Assembly (NCBI GenBank): GCA_947494325.1
Contig: CANLUS010000001.1
Location: 186,001-250,000 of the forward strand
Length of the DNA: 64,000 nucleotides
Direction: 5' to 3'
Source: an uncultured Flavobacteriaceae bacterium
GTDB taxonomy: Bacteria > Bacteroidota > Bacteroidia > Flavobacteriales > Flavobacteriaceae
The position numbers and the translations under genes are program-made. Below, in pieces: positions 27,295-36,086 of the stretch (positions within the stretch are counted from its first letter, which is position 1; each line of letters begins with the position of its first letter). The notes under the pieces are model-generated. The model had not been told where the DNA came from, ran no database searches, and saw nothing but the letters and a program-made list of their open reading frames with translations.

Positions 27295-27876
27295 TTATTT
27301 CTGTATTAATAACCCTTTAGTTAACGTATTTAATTTGGTGACTTTAAGAGCAAAATCGCCTTTGATTCCTTTTCTAAATTGGTTTAAATTTTTGGCTAGA
27401 TCATCCAATTCATCTGGCAACACTGCCTCAAAAAACTGACGTAATCGCTTTGCCATGGTAGGTGATTTACCATTTGTTGAAATGGCCACTTTTATATTCC
27501 CTTTTGTGACTATTCCACCTAAATAAAAATCACATAAATCGGGTGTATCGGCAACATTTACCAATAATTGCTTTGCCTTAGCATCTCTATAAATTTCTTT
27601 ATTTACTTCTACATCATCTGTAGCTGCAATCACAATATGTTGTTTGTGCAAGATATTGCTTGTATACGGTCGATGCATCGTTAAAATATTGTGTTTCTTG
27701 GCCAAAGCCAATACTTCTTGTGAAAACTCTATGGCGATTAATGCCACCTTAGCATTCGGACTAGATTTCAATAAAAAAGTTAACTTCTCTAAGGCAACAT
27801 TTCCTCCGCCAACGATCAATACATTAAGTTGGTGCACTTTCAAAAAAATGGGATACAATTCATTTTGTTTCATCAT
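27295..27876 (-). CDS. Precorrin-2 dehydrogenase / sirohydrochlorin ferrochelatase
   Basis: 193 residues. It has the NAD-binding motif VLIVGGGNVALEKL and the CysG_N/Met8-like STNGKSPTMAKRLRQF segment. It converts precorrin-2 to sirohydrochlorin and inserts iron to give siroheme for the sulfite reductase. It corresponds to the N-terminal half of E. coli CysG. The other half is the adjacent cobA. Confidence 0.93.
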   Translation of the reverse strand: MMKQNELYPIFLKVHQLNVLIVGGGNVALEKLTFLLKSSPNAKVALIAIEFSQEVLALAKKHNILTMHRPYTSNILHKQHIVIAATDDVEVNKEIYRDAKAKQLLVNVADTPDLCDFYLGGIVTKGNIKVAISTNGKSPTMAKRLRQFFEAVLPDELDDLAKNLNQFRKGIKGDFALKVTKLNTLTKGLLIQK

Positions 27877-27888
27877 CTTAGTTTTAAT

Positions 27889-28668
27889 TTATACGACTAC
27901 ATTTGAAGCAACTGCCTGTATTTCTTGATAAAATTCGGACAGTTTATGGCTTTGTTTTACAACATCTCCAATGACAATAATTGCTGGCGATGATAATTGC
28001 TTTTCAGCCACTATTCCTAGAATAGTATCAATTGTTCCAAATCCGATTCTCTCTTTGTCAGTAGTTCCATTTTGAATAATTGCTATTGGAGTATCTTGTT
28101 TATTTTCATTTTGAAAAACACTAACTATTTCATCGAGCTTGCCCATGCCCATCAAAATCACGACTGTTGCAGTAGACTTAGCAGCCAAGCTAACATCATG
28201 CGATAGTTTATGCGATTTCGTTGTGCCTGTAATGACCCAAAAACTCTCAGAAGAATTCCGCTTTGTTAACGGGATTCCTTGGTATGCTGGTACCGCCAAC
28301 GCCGATGAAATCCCAGGGACCATCGCAGTATCAATACCAAACTGCTGCGTGTATTCAATTTCTTCGGCACCTCTTCCAAAAATAAAAGGGTCACCGCCTT
28401 TTAAACGTACAACATGACCATCACTTTTTGCTCTGCTTACAATCAATTCATTGATCTGTTCCTGCTGATATCTATAACATCCTTTACGCTTGCCAACAAA
28501 TATCTTTTCTGAGTATGGATTTGCATACTCAAGTAAATCGGTATTAATCAGAGCGTCATATAATATTACATCTGCGCTTTCGATAGCCTTAATTGCTTTT
28601 AAGGTGATTAAATCTGGATCTCCAGGACCCGCTCCTACTACTGTTAATTTCGGTGTTATCATCTTCAT
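27889..28668 (-). CDS. cobA: Uroporphyrinogen-III C-methyltransferase
   Basis: 259 residues. SAM-binding motif VGAGPGDPDLITLKA and signature RLKGGDPFIFGRG are both present. It makes precorrin-2 from uroporphyrinogen III, the first committed step to siroheme. Its first base overlaps the sulfite reductase stop, so translation is coupled. Confidence 0.96.
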   Translation of the reverse strand: MKMITPKLTVVGAGPGDPDLITLKAIKAIESADVILYDALINTDLLEYANPYSEKIFVGKRKGCYRYQQEQINELIVSRAKSDGHVVRLKGGDPFIFGRGAEEIEYTQQFGIDTAMVPGISSALAVPAYQGIPLTKRNSSESFWVITGTTKSHKLSHDVSLAAKSTATVVILMGMGKLDEIVSVFQNENKQDTPIAIIQNGTTDKERIGFGTIDTILGIVAEKQLSSPAIIVIGDVVKQSHKLSEFYQEIQAVASNVVV

Positions 28669-30767
28669 TATAGTACTAAATTAGGAGTCCTTTCAAGAGT
28701 TCTAAAAGCCTTTACTTTTTCAAGAAATTTTTCAGCATTGGCTATATAATGATAGGCGAACTCTTTAGATGGCGCTTGTTCTTTGATTTGATAAATAAAC
28801 TCAGCAAATGAAACTCCTAGGTCGATCTTACCGTTCGAAATAAATTCTTCGTCGAACTGTTTTATAATTCCGGCTTGTGTATTCGTTCTTTTATTCTCAG
28901 CGAGTAAAAGTGCTTTCGCAGAATTTACTAGTGAACTGTAGGCGTGATAAATAGCACTTGAATAGACCTCATTATCAAAAGAAATTTTTGCATTTTCAAT
29001 CTTCTCTTCACTCTCTAAAAATAAGGTCGCAATTAAATCGATCACAACACCTGCACATTCTCCAATACCGATGGCTTTTACATACTTTTTTTCTTCTCCC
29101 CAATCGATAAAATCGTCTTGTGTGAGTGTTTCAATATTAGAAAGGTCAGTTAGCATATCATAAAAATATTTCTCGCCTTGCCATATATAATAATTCAAGA
29201 AAGAAAGTCCCTTAGCATTGGCTTCATAATCATTTAAAATTCGGCGTAAAGCTTCTGGGCCTCTTTTGCTTGGTACTTTTACGACTTTATCCGCAAAATG
29301 CCCTTGGCCATTTCCTACATTTCCGCCACCCAATAATACTTGTAGAGCGGGTGCCACTAATTTATCTTTAGTACGCACGGTCATTCCTTGAAAACCAATA
29401 TTGGCCATATTATGTTGCCCACAAGCATTCATACAACCACTAATTTTTATGACTAGATCTTTGTTCTGTAAATATTGTGGATATTCATTTTTAATCACTC
29501 GCTCTAATTCTACCGCAATACCTGTGCTACTAGCAATACCTAAATTACATGTATCTGTACCAGGACATGCTGTAATATCCACTGCCTTGTTATATCCAGC
29601 TTCAACGAAATCTAATTTTCCTAACTCGGTATAGAAAAAAGGAACTAATTCTTCCTTCACAAAAGGAATTAAGATATTTTGACGCAAGGATAATCGGATT
29701 TCTCCAGCGGCATAATTTTCTACTAAATCTGCTAATGAACGGGCCTTATCGGTATAAAAATCTCCTAACAGAACCTTAATTCCTATAGCCACATAGCCAG
29801 CTTGCTTTTGAGGAATCACATTTGTCGATTTCCAAAGTTCGAAAGCATATTGGTTTTCGATTTCAATTTTTGGGGTTTCAACTTGAACTGGAATTGTTTT
29901 TGAGTATGCAGCTGCATCTATATTCACCGACTTAAACTCTATAGCATTTTGCTCTTCCTCAACTAGAGTTTTAAAGGCTTCTAAACCGATATCCTTAATG
30001 AGAAATTTCATCCGTGCTTTGGCTCTACTTTTACGTTCTCCATAACGATCAAAGATTCGCAATACCCCTTCCATTAACGGAATAATCTTATCAGAAGGCA
30101 AAAAGCTGTAGAACTCATCAGCATGTCGAGGTTGGGAGCCTAAACCTCCACCGAGCATCACTTTAAATCCTCGGACATCATTTTCGATTTTTGCGATAAA
30201 ACCAAGATCATGCATATATGACAATCCCGTATCATCATCGGATGCCGAAAAAGATACCTTGAACTTTCTTCCCATTTCTTGACAGATAGGGTTTCTTAAG
30301 AAGAATTTGAAAAGCGCATCGGCATAAGGAGAAACATCAAAAGGTTCATTTATATCGATTCCTGCTGTTTCGGAAGCAGTGACATTTCTCACGGTATTCC
30401 CACAGGCCTCACGCAGCGTGACATCATCTCTCTCTAATTGAGCCCATAGTTCTGGGGTTCGATCTAAACTCACATAGTGAATCTGAATATCTTGGCGGGT
30501 AGTAATATGCAATCTTCCTCTCGAGTATTCGTCGGAAACATCTGAAATTCGTCGTAATTGATTGCTCAACACTTTCCCATAAGGAAGCTTAATTCGAATC
30601 ATCTGCACACCTTCTTGACGCTGCCCATAAACGCCACGAGCTAAACGTAGGCTACGGAACTTTTCTTCATCAATTTTTCCTTTGTGAAACAATTCAATTT
30701 TATCGGCTAATTCGATGATGTCTTTTTCGACTATTGGGTTTTCTATTTCTGTTCTAAAACTGTGCAT
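28668..30767 (-). CDS. Ferredoxin-type sulfite reductase with C-terminal HEPN domain
   Basis: 699 residues. Residues 1 to about 580 form a siroheme sulfite/nitrite reductase: siroheme-Fe4S4 ligands CPGTDTC (about 399-405) and GCMNACGQH (about 443-447), and substrate-binding RLHITTRQDIQIHYV. Residues about 590-695 add a HEPN-type helical bundle (NEVYSSAIYHAYSSLVNSAK ... HYIANAEKFLEK). The context (cysH, siroheme genes, cysM) says sulfite rather than nitrite. The fusion is known from Bacteroidota annotation. The HEPN catalytic R-x4-6-H motif is not evident, so the tail is likely structural. Confidence 0.92.
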   Translation of the reverse strand: MHSFRTEIENPIVEKDIIELADKIELFHKGKIDEEKFRSLRLARGVYGQRQEGVQMIRIKLPYGKVLSNQLRRISDVSDEYSRGRLHITTRQDIQIHYVSLDRTPELWAQLERDDVTLREACGNTVRNVTASETAGIDINEPFDVSPYADALFKFFLRNPICQEMGRKFKVSFSASDDDTGLSYMHDLGFIAKIENDVRGFKVMLGGGLGSQPRHADEFYSFLPSDKIIPLMEGVLRIFDRYGERKSRAKARMKFLIKDIGLEAFKTLVEEEQNAIEFKSVNIDAAAYSKTIPVQVETPKIEIENQYAFELWKSTNVIPQKQAGYVAIGIKVLLGDFYTDKARSLADLVENYAAGEIRLSLRQNILIPFVKEELVPFFYTELGKLDFVEAGYNKAVDITACPGTDTCNLGIASSTGIAVELERVIKNEYPQYLQNKDLVIKISGCMNACGQHNMANIGFQGMTVRTKDKLVAPALQVLLGGGNVGNGQGHFADKVVKVPSKRGPEALRRILNDYEANAKGLSFLNYYIWQGEKYFYDMLTDLSNIETLTQDDFIDWGEEKKYVKAIGIGECAGVVIDLIATLFLESEEKIENAKISFDNEVYSSAIYHAYSSLVNSAKALLLAENKRTNTQAGIIKQFDEEFISNGKIDLGVSFAEFIYQIKEQAPSKEFAYHYIANAEKFLEKVKAFRTLERTPNLVL

Positions 30768-30786
30768 TATATTATTTTTATATATA

Positions 30787-30807
30787 TCCTATAGATTTAG
30801 TAGGTTA
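30787..30807 (-). promoter_or_regulatory. Rrf2-type operator copy 2 (before sulfite reductase)
   Basis: Plus-strand tcctatagatttagtaggtta matches the site before cysH at 18 of 21 positions and is an imperfect palindrome (CCTAT / GTAGG). It lies 20-40 bases before the start codon and about 15 bases downstream of a -7-like TTTG at 30823-30830. Confidence 0.55.
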
Positions 30808-30845
30808 AATAAAACAACCTTTCAAATTTTATGTATAAATTTCAA

Positions 30846-31472
30846 TTACTGTAAATGAATCCCACATTCCCTATTGGCCAGTGCCTTCACTGGATCAAAA
30901 TAGGTACTGTTCTTGGGCAGGTCATGCTCATCAACATATTTATCTAAATCTTGATCGGTCCAATAATAAAAGGGACTTACTTTTAAAATTCCATTCTTAC
31001 TATAGCTTAGAATATCTTTAGATTCGCGTAACTTTGTTTGCCTAACTCTGATGTTTGTAAACCACACCTCTGGATTATGTTCTTTTAAAGCTCGTTTGAA
31101 AGGTTCTAACTTCACAATCTCAGTAAATTCAACATGATTTGGGTCTTCTATAGATGGTAAACCAAGTGTAAGGTCAGTAAAAGCTTTACTCTGCAAAGGC
31201 ACATAAGTTTGAACATTTAGCTGAAATCTATCCATTAAATCTACGGCATGTTCATATGTTTCAGGGATGTTATAGCCCGTATCACACCAAACCACTTTTA
31301 TATTCTTATCCTTTCTATAAAAAGTACTCAACAATACCGCCGAGTATTTTCCAAAACTAGTGGTAACGATTCTTTTCTTACTCAACTTTAAGGCCCAATC
31401 AATTATTTCTTCTGGGGTTCTATTTTTTAATTCTTTATTCCAAAAATTAATATCCACGTATTGGTTGATCAT
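30846..31472 (-). CDS. cysH: Phosphoadenylyl-sulfate reductase
   Basis: 208 residues. Nucleotide motif TTSFGKYSAVLLS, core VVWCDTGYNIPETY, and C-terminal catalytic ECGIHLQ. The two cysteine pairs that bind Fe4S4 in APS reductases are absent, so this is the PAPS type, reduced by thioredoxin. It makes sulfite for the downstream sulfite reductase. The promoter (TACATTTG, 31513-31520) is followed at once by an operator-like palindrome. Confidence 0.93.
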   Translation of the reverse strand: MINQYVDINFWNKELKNRTPEEIIDWALKLSKKRIVTTSFGKYSAVLLSTFYRKDKNIKVVWCDTGYNIPETYEHAVDLMDRFQLNVQTYVPLQSKAFTDLTLGLPSIEDPNHVEFTEIVKLEPFKRALKEHNPEVWFTNIRVRQTKLRESKDILSYSKNGILKVSPFYYWTDQDLDKYVDEHDLPKNSTYFDPVKALANRECGIHLQ

Positions 31473-31486
31473 TTTGTTATTATTTA

Positions 31487-31520
31487 TCCTATCGGATTAG
31501 TAGGTTATACTGCAAATGTA
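31487..31520 (-). promoter_or_regulatory. cysH promoter with Rrf2-type operator copy 1
   Basis: The -7 box is TACATTTG (31513-31520, minus). The expected transcription start is near 31507, exactly where the palindrome tcctatcggattagtaggtta (31487-31507) begins. A repressor bound there would block transcription initiation. Confidence 0.6.
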
Positions 31521-31568
31521 TAGTTTATTTTTATACTCACAAGAAAAAAAATCAAAAAAAAATGTTAA

Positions 31569-31988
31569 CTATTTTGAAGGTAATGCGAGATCGGCCAAGG
31601 TATTATGTCTTAAAATATTTAGGGTACTATCTCTCACTTGAATCATTAATTTATGTACACTACATTTATGTTCATCTGGACAATCATCACATTTCTCATA
31701 AAAATTTAAACTCACACATGGTAGCATTGCTATAGGCCCTTCGAGTGTTCGAATCACATCTGTCATTGGAATGTCTGAAGCTTCCTTAAGTAAATAATAT
31801 CCTCCGCCTTTGCCTTTTTTAGAACCTAACATTCCAGACTTTCGCAGCGTCAATAAAATGCTTTCTAAAAATTTATGCGAAATATTTTCACTCTCCGCAA
31901 TGGTAGCAATTTGAACAGGCGTTTTATCCGGCTGTCTTGCGATAAAAGCAAGTGCTTTTAATCCATATTTTGTTTTCTTCGAGAGCAT
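31569..31988 (-). CDS. Rrf2-family transcription regulator
   Basis: 139 residues. Winged HTH at about 1-65 (TIAESENISHKFLESILLTL) and wing GSKKGKGGGYYLL are diagnostic. Four cysteines at 91, 100, 103 and 109 (C-x8-C-x2-C-x5-C) could hold an Fe-S cluster as in IscR, though with different spacing. Position between cysH and metZ and two shared palindromes suggest a CymR/IscR-like control of sulfur genes. The promoter box TATATTTG (31993-32000) ends 5 bases before the ATG, so the mRNA is probably leaderless. Confidence 0.92.
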   Translation of the reverse strand: MLSKKTKYGLKALAFIARQPDKTPVQIATIAESENISHKFLESILLTLRKSGMLGSKKGKGGGYYLLKEASDIPMTDVIRTLEGPIAMLPCVSLNFYEKCDDCPDEHKCSVHKLMIQVRDSTLNILRHNTLADLALPSK

Positions 31989-31992
31989 TGCA

Positions 31993-32000
31993 CAAATATA
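31993..32000 (-). promoter_or_regulatory. -7 box (TATATTTG) of the Rrf2 gene
   Basis: An exact consensus match. Just upstream, over 32000-32014, a half-matching cctatttcaaattagt may be an autoregulatory site, weaker than the cysH site. Both overlap the metZ stop region. Confidence 0.5.
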
Positions 32001-32011
32001 CCTATTTCAAA

Positions 32012-33184
32012 TTAGTCTAATGCTTGTTTTAAATCGTTGATAATATCCTTTGTATTTTCTAATCCTACAGAAATTCGCACCAATCCACCAGTAATTCCAG
32101 TTCTCAATCTATCATCCTCTGATAATTTAGCATGTGTTGTCGATGCAGGATGTGTTACAATTGTGCGCGTATCTCCTAAGTTGGCCGACAAGGATAAAAG
32201 TTGAATTTTATTCAAAAAAATTCTTCCTGCTTCTACACCTCCTTTTATTTCGAAAGCAACTACGTTACCGCCTAACTTCATTTGTTTTTTTGCCAATTCA
32301 TACTGGGGGTGCGATTTTAAGAAGGGATATTTTACCAAATTTACTTTCGAATGCGACTCTAAAAATTGTGCTATCTCTAAGGCATTTTCACAATGTCTAT
32401 CGACTCTAACTGGTAACGTTTCTAAACTTTTAGAAAGTATCCAAGCGTTGAATGGAGATAACGCGGGCCCAGTATTACGCGCAAATAAATAAATTTTTTG
32501 AATCAGATCTTTTCTACCAACAGTAACACCTCCCAAAACACGTCCTTGACCATCTATCAATTTTGTCGCAGAATGAATTACTAAGTCAGCACCAAATTTT
32601 ATTGGTTGCTGTAGATACGGAGTTGCAAAGCAATTATCTATAATTAATATTAAGTTGTACTTTTTCGCAATGGTACCTAAAAATTCCAAATCTAAAATAT
32701 CAACGGCCGGATTCGTAGGACTTTCAGCATAAATTACCTTTGTACTAGGTTGAATAAGATCTTCGATTGTATCAATTTCTTCAATTTGAAAAGAGCTTGC
32801 TGAGATATTCCATTTTGGCAAGATGTTATTAAACATAGTCTGCGTAGATCCAAATACACTTCTCGAAGACAGTATATGATCACCAGCATCTAGCAAGGCT
32901 GCAAAAGTTGAAAATACCGCGGCCATTCCAGTAGCAAATGCATATCCACTTTCTGCCCCTTCCATCTTACATATCTTGTCTATAAACTCGGATGTGTTCG
33001 GATTCGAATACCTGCTATAAATATTCCGTTCTTTTTCATCGGCAAAGGATGCTCTCATATCTTCGGCATCTTCAAAAACATAACTCGATGTTAGGTATAG
33101 CGGCGCAGAATGTTCCAAATACTGGGTGCGTTCTATTTGCGTTCGAATCGCCTCGGTTTCAAATGATAAGTCGTTGGTTTTCAT
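32012..33184 (-). CDS. metZ: O-succinylhomoserine sulfhydrylase-like PLP enzyme
   Basis: 390 residues, a Cys/Met metabolism PLP family (fold type I) member. PLP lysine in HSATKLIDGQGRVLGG; YSRYSNPNTSEF and GMAAVFSTFAALL also fit. Of the two sulfhydrylase-like genes here this one is MetZ-like by length and motif. A cystathionine gamma-synthase role is possible. It adds sulfide to an activated homoserine to give homocysteine. It is third gene behind the SAM-I riboswitch at 35584-35706. Confidence 0.85.
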   Translation of the reverse strand: MKTNDLSFETEAIRTQIERTQYLEHSAPLYLTSSYVFEDAEDMRASFADEKERNIYSRYSNPNTSEFIDKICKMEGAESGYAFATGMAAVFSTFAALLDAGDHILSSRSVFGSTQTMFNNILPKWNISASSFQIEEIDTIEDLIQPSTKVIYAESPTNPAVDILDLEFLGTIAKKYNLILIIDNCFATPYLQQPIKFGADLVIHSATKLIDGQGRVLGGVTVGRKDLIQKIYLFARNTGPALSPFNAWILSKSLETLPVRVDRHCENALEIAQFLESHSKVNLVKYPFLKSHPQYELAKKQMKLGGNVVAFEIKGGVEAGRIFLNKIQLLSLSANLGDTRTIVTHPASTTHAKLSEDDRLRTGITGGLVRISVGLENTKDIINDLKQALD

Positions 33185-33193
33185 AAAACTGTT

Positions 33194-34180
33194 TTAAGCT
33201 ACTCTTACTGATTTATCTTTAAAAATAGGAGATAAAAAATTTGTCAATTGTTCAAATTCAATTAAAAAAGCATCATGACCATGAATAGATTGAATCTCAT
33301 AATAACTCGCTTTCTTATGTAGTCGCTGCAAATTTTGAAATGTTTGTTTATTCTCATCAGCATTAAAAAATAGATCCGTATCCACTGAAACAATATGAAT
33401 ATGAGAAGTTATATGCAAGACTGTTTTATCAAAATCTTTACTAGCGCTCGTAATATCAATAGTTTTCAATAATTGATTGATAAATTTATATGCCCTAAGT
33501 TGAAAACGCTCTCTTAATTTATCACCATGATGGGCGAGCCAACTTTCGATGTTGAACACGCCTAATTTTTCATTGATAGTTCGATCAAACTTGAATTTAA
33601 AAGATTCGGGTGTTCTATAACATAACATGGCATGAATCCGCGCATCTTCTATAGGATTGCTTGAATTATTTAAAATATTATCTTGTAAAAAGCAATTCGC
33701 AATTAGCCAATCTGTAGATTTCCAATCTGTTGCCACCGGAATTAGATGTTTGATGAGTGTTGGAGCTAAGGCAGCCATTTCCCAAGCAATTCCACCTCCT
33801 ACAGAACCTCCTATAACCGCAAATAAGGATTCAATTTTCAATGCTTCAATACCTTGTAAAAATAATTGAGCGACATCTCCAGCAACAAAATCTTCATAAT
33901 TGTCAATGATATTACCTGTGTCTTCGAAACCATTGCCAGGAATATTAAAAGCCAAAATTGCATAGGACCGTGTATCAATACATTTACCATCTCCTATTAA
34001 CTCTTTCCACCATCCTTCACGTCCACTTACATTAGAATTTCCCGTTAAGGCATGATTCACCAAGACCACAGGGGCATTCGACAATGACTGTCCAAAAGTT
34101 TGGTAAGACAATGTTATCGGCAATGTCTTACCATTTTTAGTCCTGAAATCTAATATCTCTATAGTTTTGAGATGTATCAT
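33194..34180 (-). CDS. metX: Homoserine O-acetyltransferase-like alpha/beta hydrolase
   Basis: 328 residues. Oxyanion segment VLVNHALTGNSNV, nucleophile Ser in VIGGSVGGGIAWE, and catalytic His in SIHGHDAFLIE. This is the MetX family, which activates homoserine for direct sulfhydrylation. It is a little shorter than typical MetX (about 350-380). It lies between metY and metZ with gaps of 4 and 9 bases. Confidence 0.9.
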   Translation of the reverse strand: MIHLKTIEILDFRTKNGKTLPITLSYQTFGQSLSNAPVVLVNHALTGNSNVSGREGWWKELIGDGKCIDTRSYAILAFNIPGNGFEDTGNIIDNYEDFVAGDVAQLFLQGIEALKIESLFAVIGGSVGGGIAWEMAALAPTLIKHLIPVATDWKSTDWLIANCFLQDNILNNSSNPIEDARIHAMLCYRTPESFKFKFDRTINEKLGVFNIESWLAHHGDKLRERFQLRAYKFINQLLKTIDITSASKDFDKTVLHITSHIHIVSVDTDLFFNADENKQTFQNLQRLHKKASYYEIQSIHGHDAFLIEFEQLTNFLSPIFKDKSVRVA

Positions 34181-34184
34181 ACCA

Positions 34185-35477
34185 TTAATGTAACACTGAT
34201 TTGTTAATAGTCGAAAATACCTCTTTCAAATCGGCCTTTAAATCTTCTATATTTTCAATTCCAACAGAGAGTCTAATTAAATCTTGACTTACGCCTGCGT
34301 CATTTTGACTTTCTTCACTTAATTGCTGATGTGTGGTGCTTGCAGGATGAATAATCAACGACTTTGTATCTCCAATGTTCGCTAAAAGCGAAAAGAACTT
34401 AGTGTTATCTGCTATTGTTTTAGCTGCTTCGTAACCTCCTTTGGCACCAAAAGTTACGATACCACTCTGACCATTAGGTAGATATTCATCTGACAATGAT
34501 TTATACCTACTGCTCTCTAGTCCTGGATAATTTACCCAAGCAACCTCATCTTGTTCTTCCAACCACTTCGCTAATTCGAGCGCATTTTCACTATGCTTCT
34601 GTATTCTAACTTCTAAGGTTTCCAGTCCTTGAATTATGTTGAATGCATTGGTCGGACTTAATGCGCCTCCAAAATCACGTAGCCCTTCTAAAATCAATTT
34701 GAAGGTGTAAGATGCCGCTCCTAGTGCTTCGTGATATACCAACCCGTGATAACCAGCAGAAGGTTCTGTAAATTCAGGAAATTTACCATTAGACCAATCA
34801 AAATTACCAGCATCTACGATGACACCTCCTAAGGAAGTTCCTTGTCCACTAATGTATTTGGTTAACGAATGAATGACAATATTTGCACCATGCTCGATAG
34901 GGTTTAATAATGCCGGTGTTGCGACTGTATTATCTACAATAAATGGAACTTTTGCAGCTTGAGCATGTTTAGAAATCCCTTTTAAATCTAACACATCTAA
35001 TTTCGGATTTCCTAAAGACTCCACAAAAAAGGCTCTTGTATTTTCCTGTACGGCTGTTCCAAAATTATCGGGATCTGAAGGATCGACAAATGTCGTGGTA
35101 ATTCCCAATCTTGGTAAAGTAACATTGAGCAAATTATAAGTACCACCATACAAACTATTCGAAGCAACAATATGATCTCCAGCCCTGAGTAAGGTCAATA
35201 ATCCTGTGGAGATTGCCGCAGTACCTGAAGCAAAAACCACCGCTCCAATACCTCCTTCTAGAGCCGCTAAACGATCTTGAAGAATTTGATTTGTGGGATT
35301 GTTTAATCTTGTATAAATAAACCCTAATTCTTTTAGGGAAAAAAGATTTGCAGCGTGCTCTGAATTGTTAAAAACATACGCCGTAGATTGATAAATAGGA
35401 ACGGCACGCGTTCCTCCATTTTGCTGAACGTCATGTCCTGCATGCAGTGCCTTAGTGGCAAATTTCTGTGTACTCAT
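34185..35477 (-). CDS. metY: O-acetylhomoserine aminocarboxypropyltransferase
   Basis: 430 residues. PLP lysine in HSLTKYISGQGTSLGG, start FATKALHAGHDVQQNGGTRA and YTRLNNPTNQILQDRLAALE identify the MetY/Met17 family (longer than MetZ). It makes homocysteine from O-acetylhomoserine and sulfide. It is the first gene downstream of a SAM-I riboswitch. Confidence 0.95.
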   Translation of the reverse strand: MSTQKFATKALHAGHDVQQNGGTRAVPIYQSTAYVFNNSEHAANLFSLKELGFIYTRLNNPTNQILQDRLAALEGGIGAVVFASGTAAISTGLLTLLRAGDHIVASNSLYGGTYNLLNVTLPRLGITTTFVDPSDPDNFGTAVQENTRAFFVESLGNPKLDVLDLKGISKHAQAAKVPFIVDNTVATPALLNPIEHGANIVIHSLTKYISGQGTSLGGVIVDAGNFDWSNGKFPEFTEPSAGYHGLVYHEALGAASYTFKLILEGLRDFGGALSPTNAFNIIQGLETLEVRIQKHSENALELAKWLEEQDEVAWVNYPGLESSRYKSLSDEYLPNGQSGIVTFGAKGGYEAAKTIADNTKFFSLLANIGDTKSLIIHPASTTHQQLSEESQNDAGVSQDLIRLSVGIENIEDLKADLKEVFSTINKSVLH

Positions 35478-35583
35478 TTTTCTTTACTTTTTTAATGATT
35501 AAAAAGTCTAATCCGCTTCAATAGCGTCTCCATCGAAAAATGTTATTAAGAGTATTAGAAATTACAGATGGTAATTTCGTCGA

Positions 35584-35706
35584 GTTATCTATCCAAATAC
35601 TAATTAATGATATTAGTAATTTAAGTAGAATTTAGCACCTTCTTTAATAAGTTTAAAGGGTTGCTAAGGTTTCAAAGGGTCTATTCCCTCCACCTTTCTT
35701 GATAAC
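35584..35706 (-). promoter_or_regulatory. SAM-I riboswitch controlling metY-metX-metZ
   Basis: On the minus strand it carries the same aptamer as the metH leader: GTTATCAAGAAAGGTGGAGG, a core with CTTAGCAACC, GAAGGTGCTAAATTC, closing GGATAGATAAC. Past the aptamer a perfect 8-bp hairpin gaaattac/gtaatttc (35558-35578) may be the expression platform. A -7-like AATATTTG lies at 35734-35741. Confidence 0.95.
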
Positions 35707-35932
35707 ATTTCAATAAGTGATTGAACTTGGCTACAAATATTGTGAAACAAAAAGTTCACAACCAAATATTTTCTGTAAAAAATTATAATTTTTACGAATA
35801 TGTTAAATTTTCATCCATAATATTTCATTATTTATATTGAAATTTAATTTTCTCTGTAACTTTTAAAAGTTAATGCTTTCTTTTTTGCTTTTTTTTAAAG
35901 AGATGTACTAGAATTAATGCTAATAATTTCTA

Positions 35933-35940
35933 TATCTTTG
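35933..35940 (+). promoter_or_regulatory. -7 box (TATCTTTG) of metK
   Basis: An exact TAnnTTTG match. The expected start of transcription (about 35946) falls just before the SAM-II-like element. Confidence 0.55.
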
Positions 35941-35949
35941 CTCTGAATT

Positions 35950-36018
35950 CTGAGGAAAAATTTGAACTGATTGCAACCTCATTGAACAAATTTGTTCTAA
36001 AATAAAATGCTAAAGCAG
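35950..36018 (+). promoter_or_regulatory. Probable SAM-II riboswitch of metK
   Basis: P1 pairs tgagg (35951-35955) with cctca (35977-35981). The loop holds TTTGAACTGATTGCA, matching the conserved 'UGAUUUAAC..AUUGCA' region of SAM-II in composition and place, and the 3' strand AATGCTAAAGCAG (36006-36018) matches the conserved 'AAUG-GCUAAA' pseudoknot strand. Between P1 and the 3' strand an extra perfect hairpin gaacaaatttgttc (35984-35997) is inserted. The element starts within a few bases of the predicted transcription start and lies 68 bases before metK. Confidence 0.75.
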
Positions 36019-36086
36019 TAATACACTACTCTTTTAGTCGACTAAGCAATCACTTTAAATCTCTCATTTTAAATATAAGATAGTTT

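Noticed and set aside
30846-31472. APS reductase for the cysH product
   Set aside because: The paired cysteines that bind Fe4S4 in APS reductases are not there; only the C-terminal ECGIH remains.
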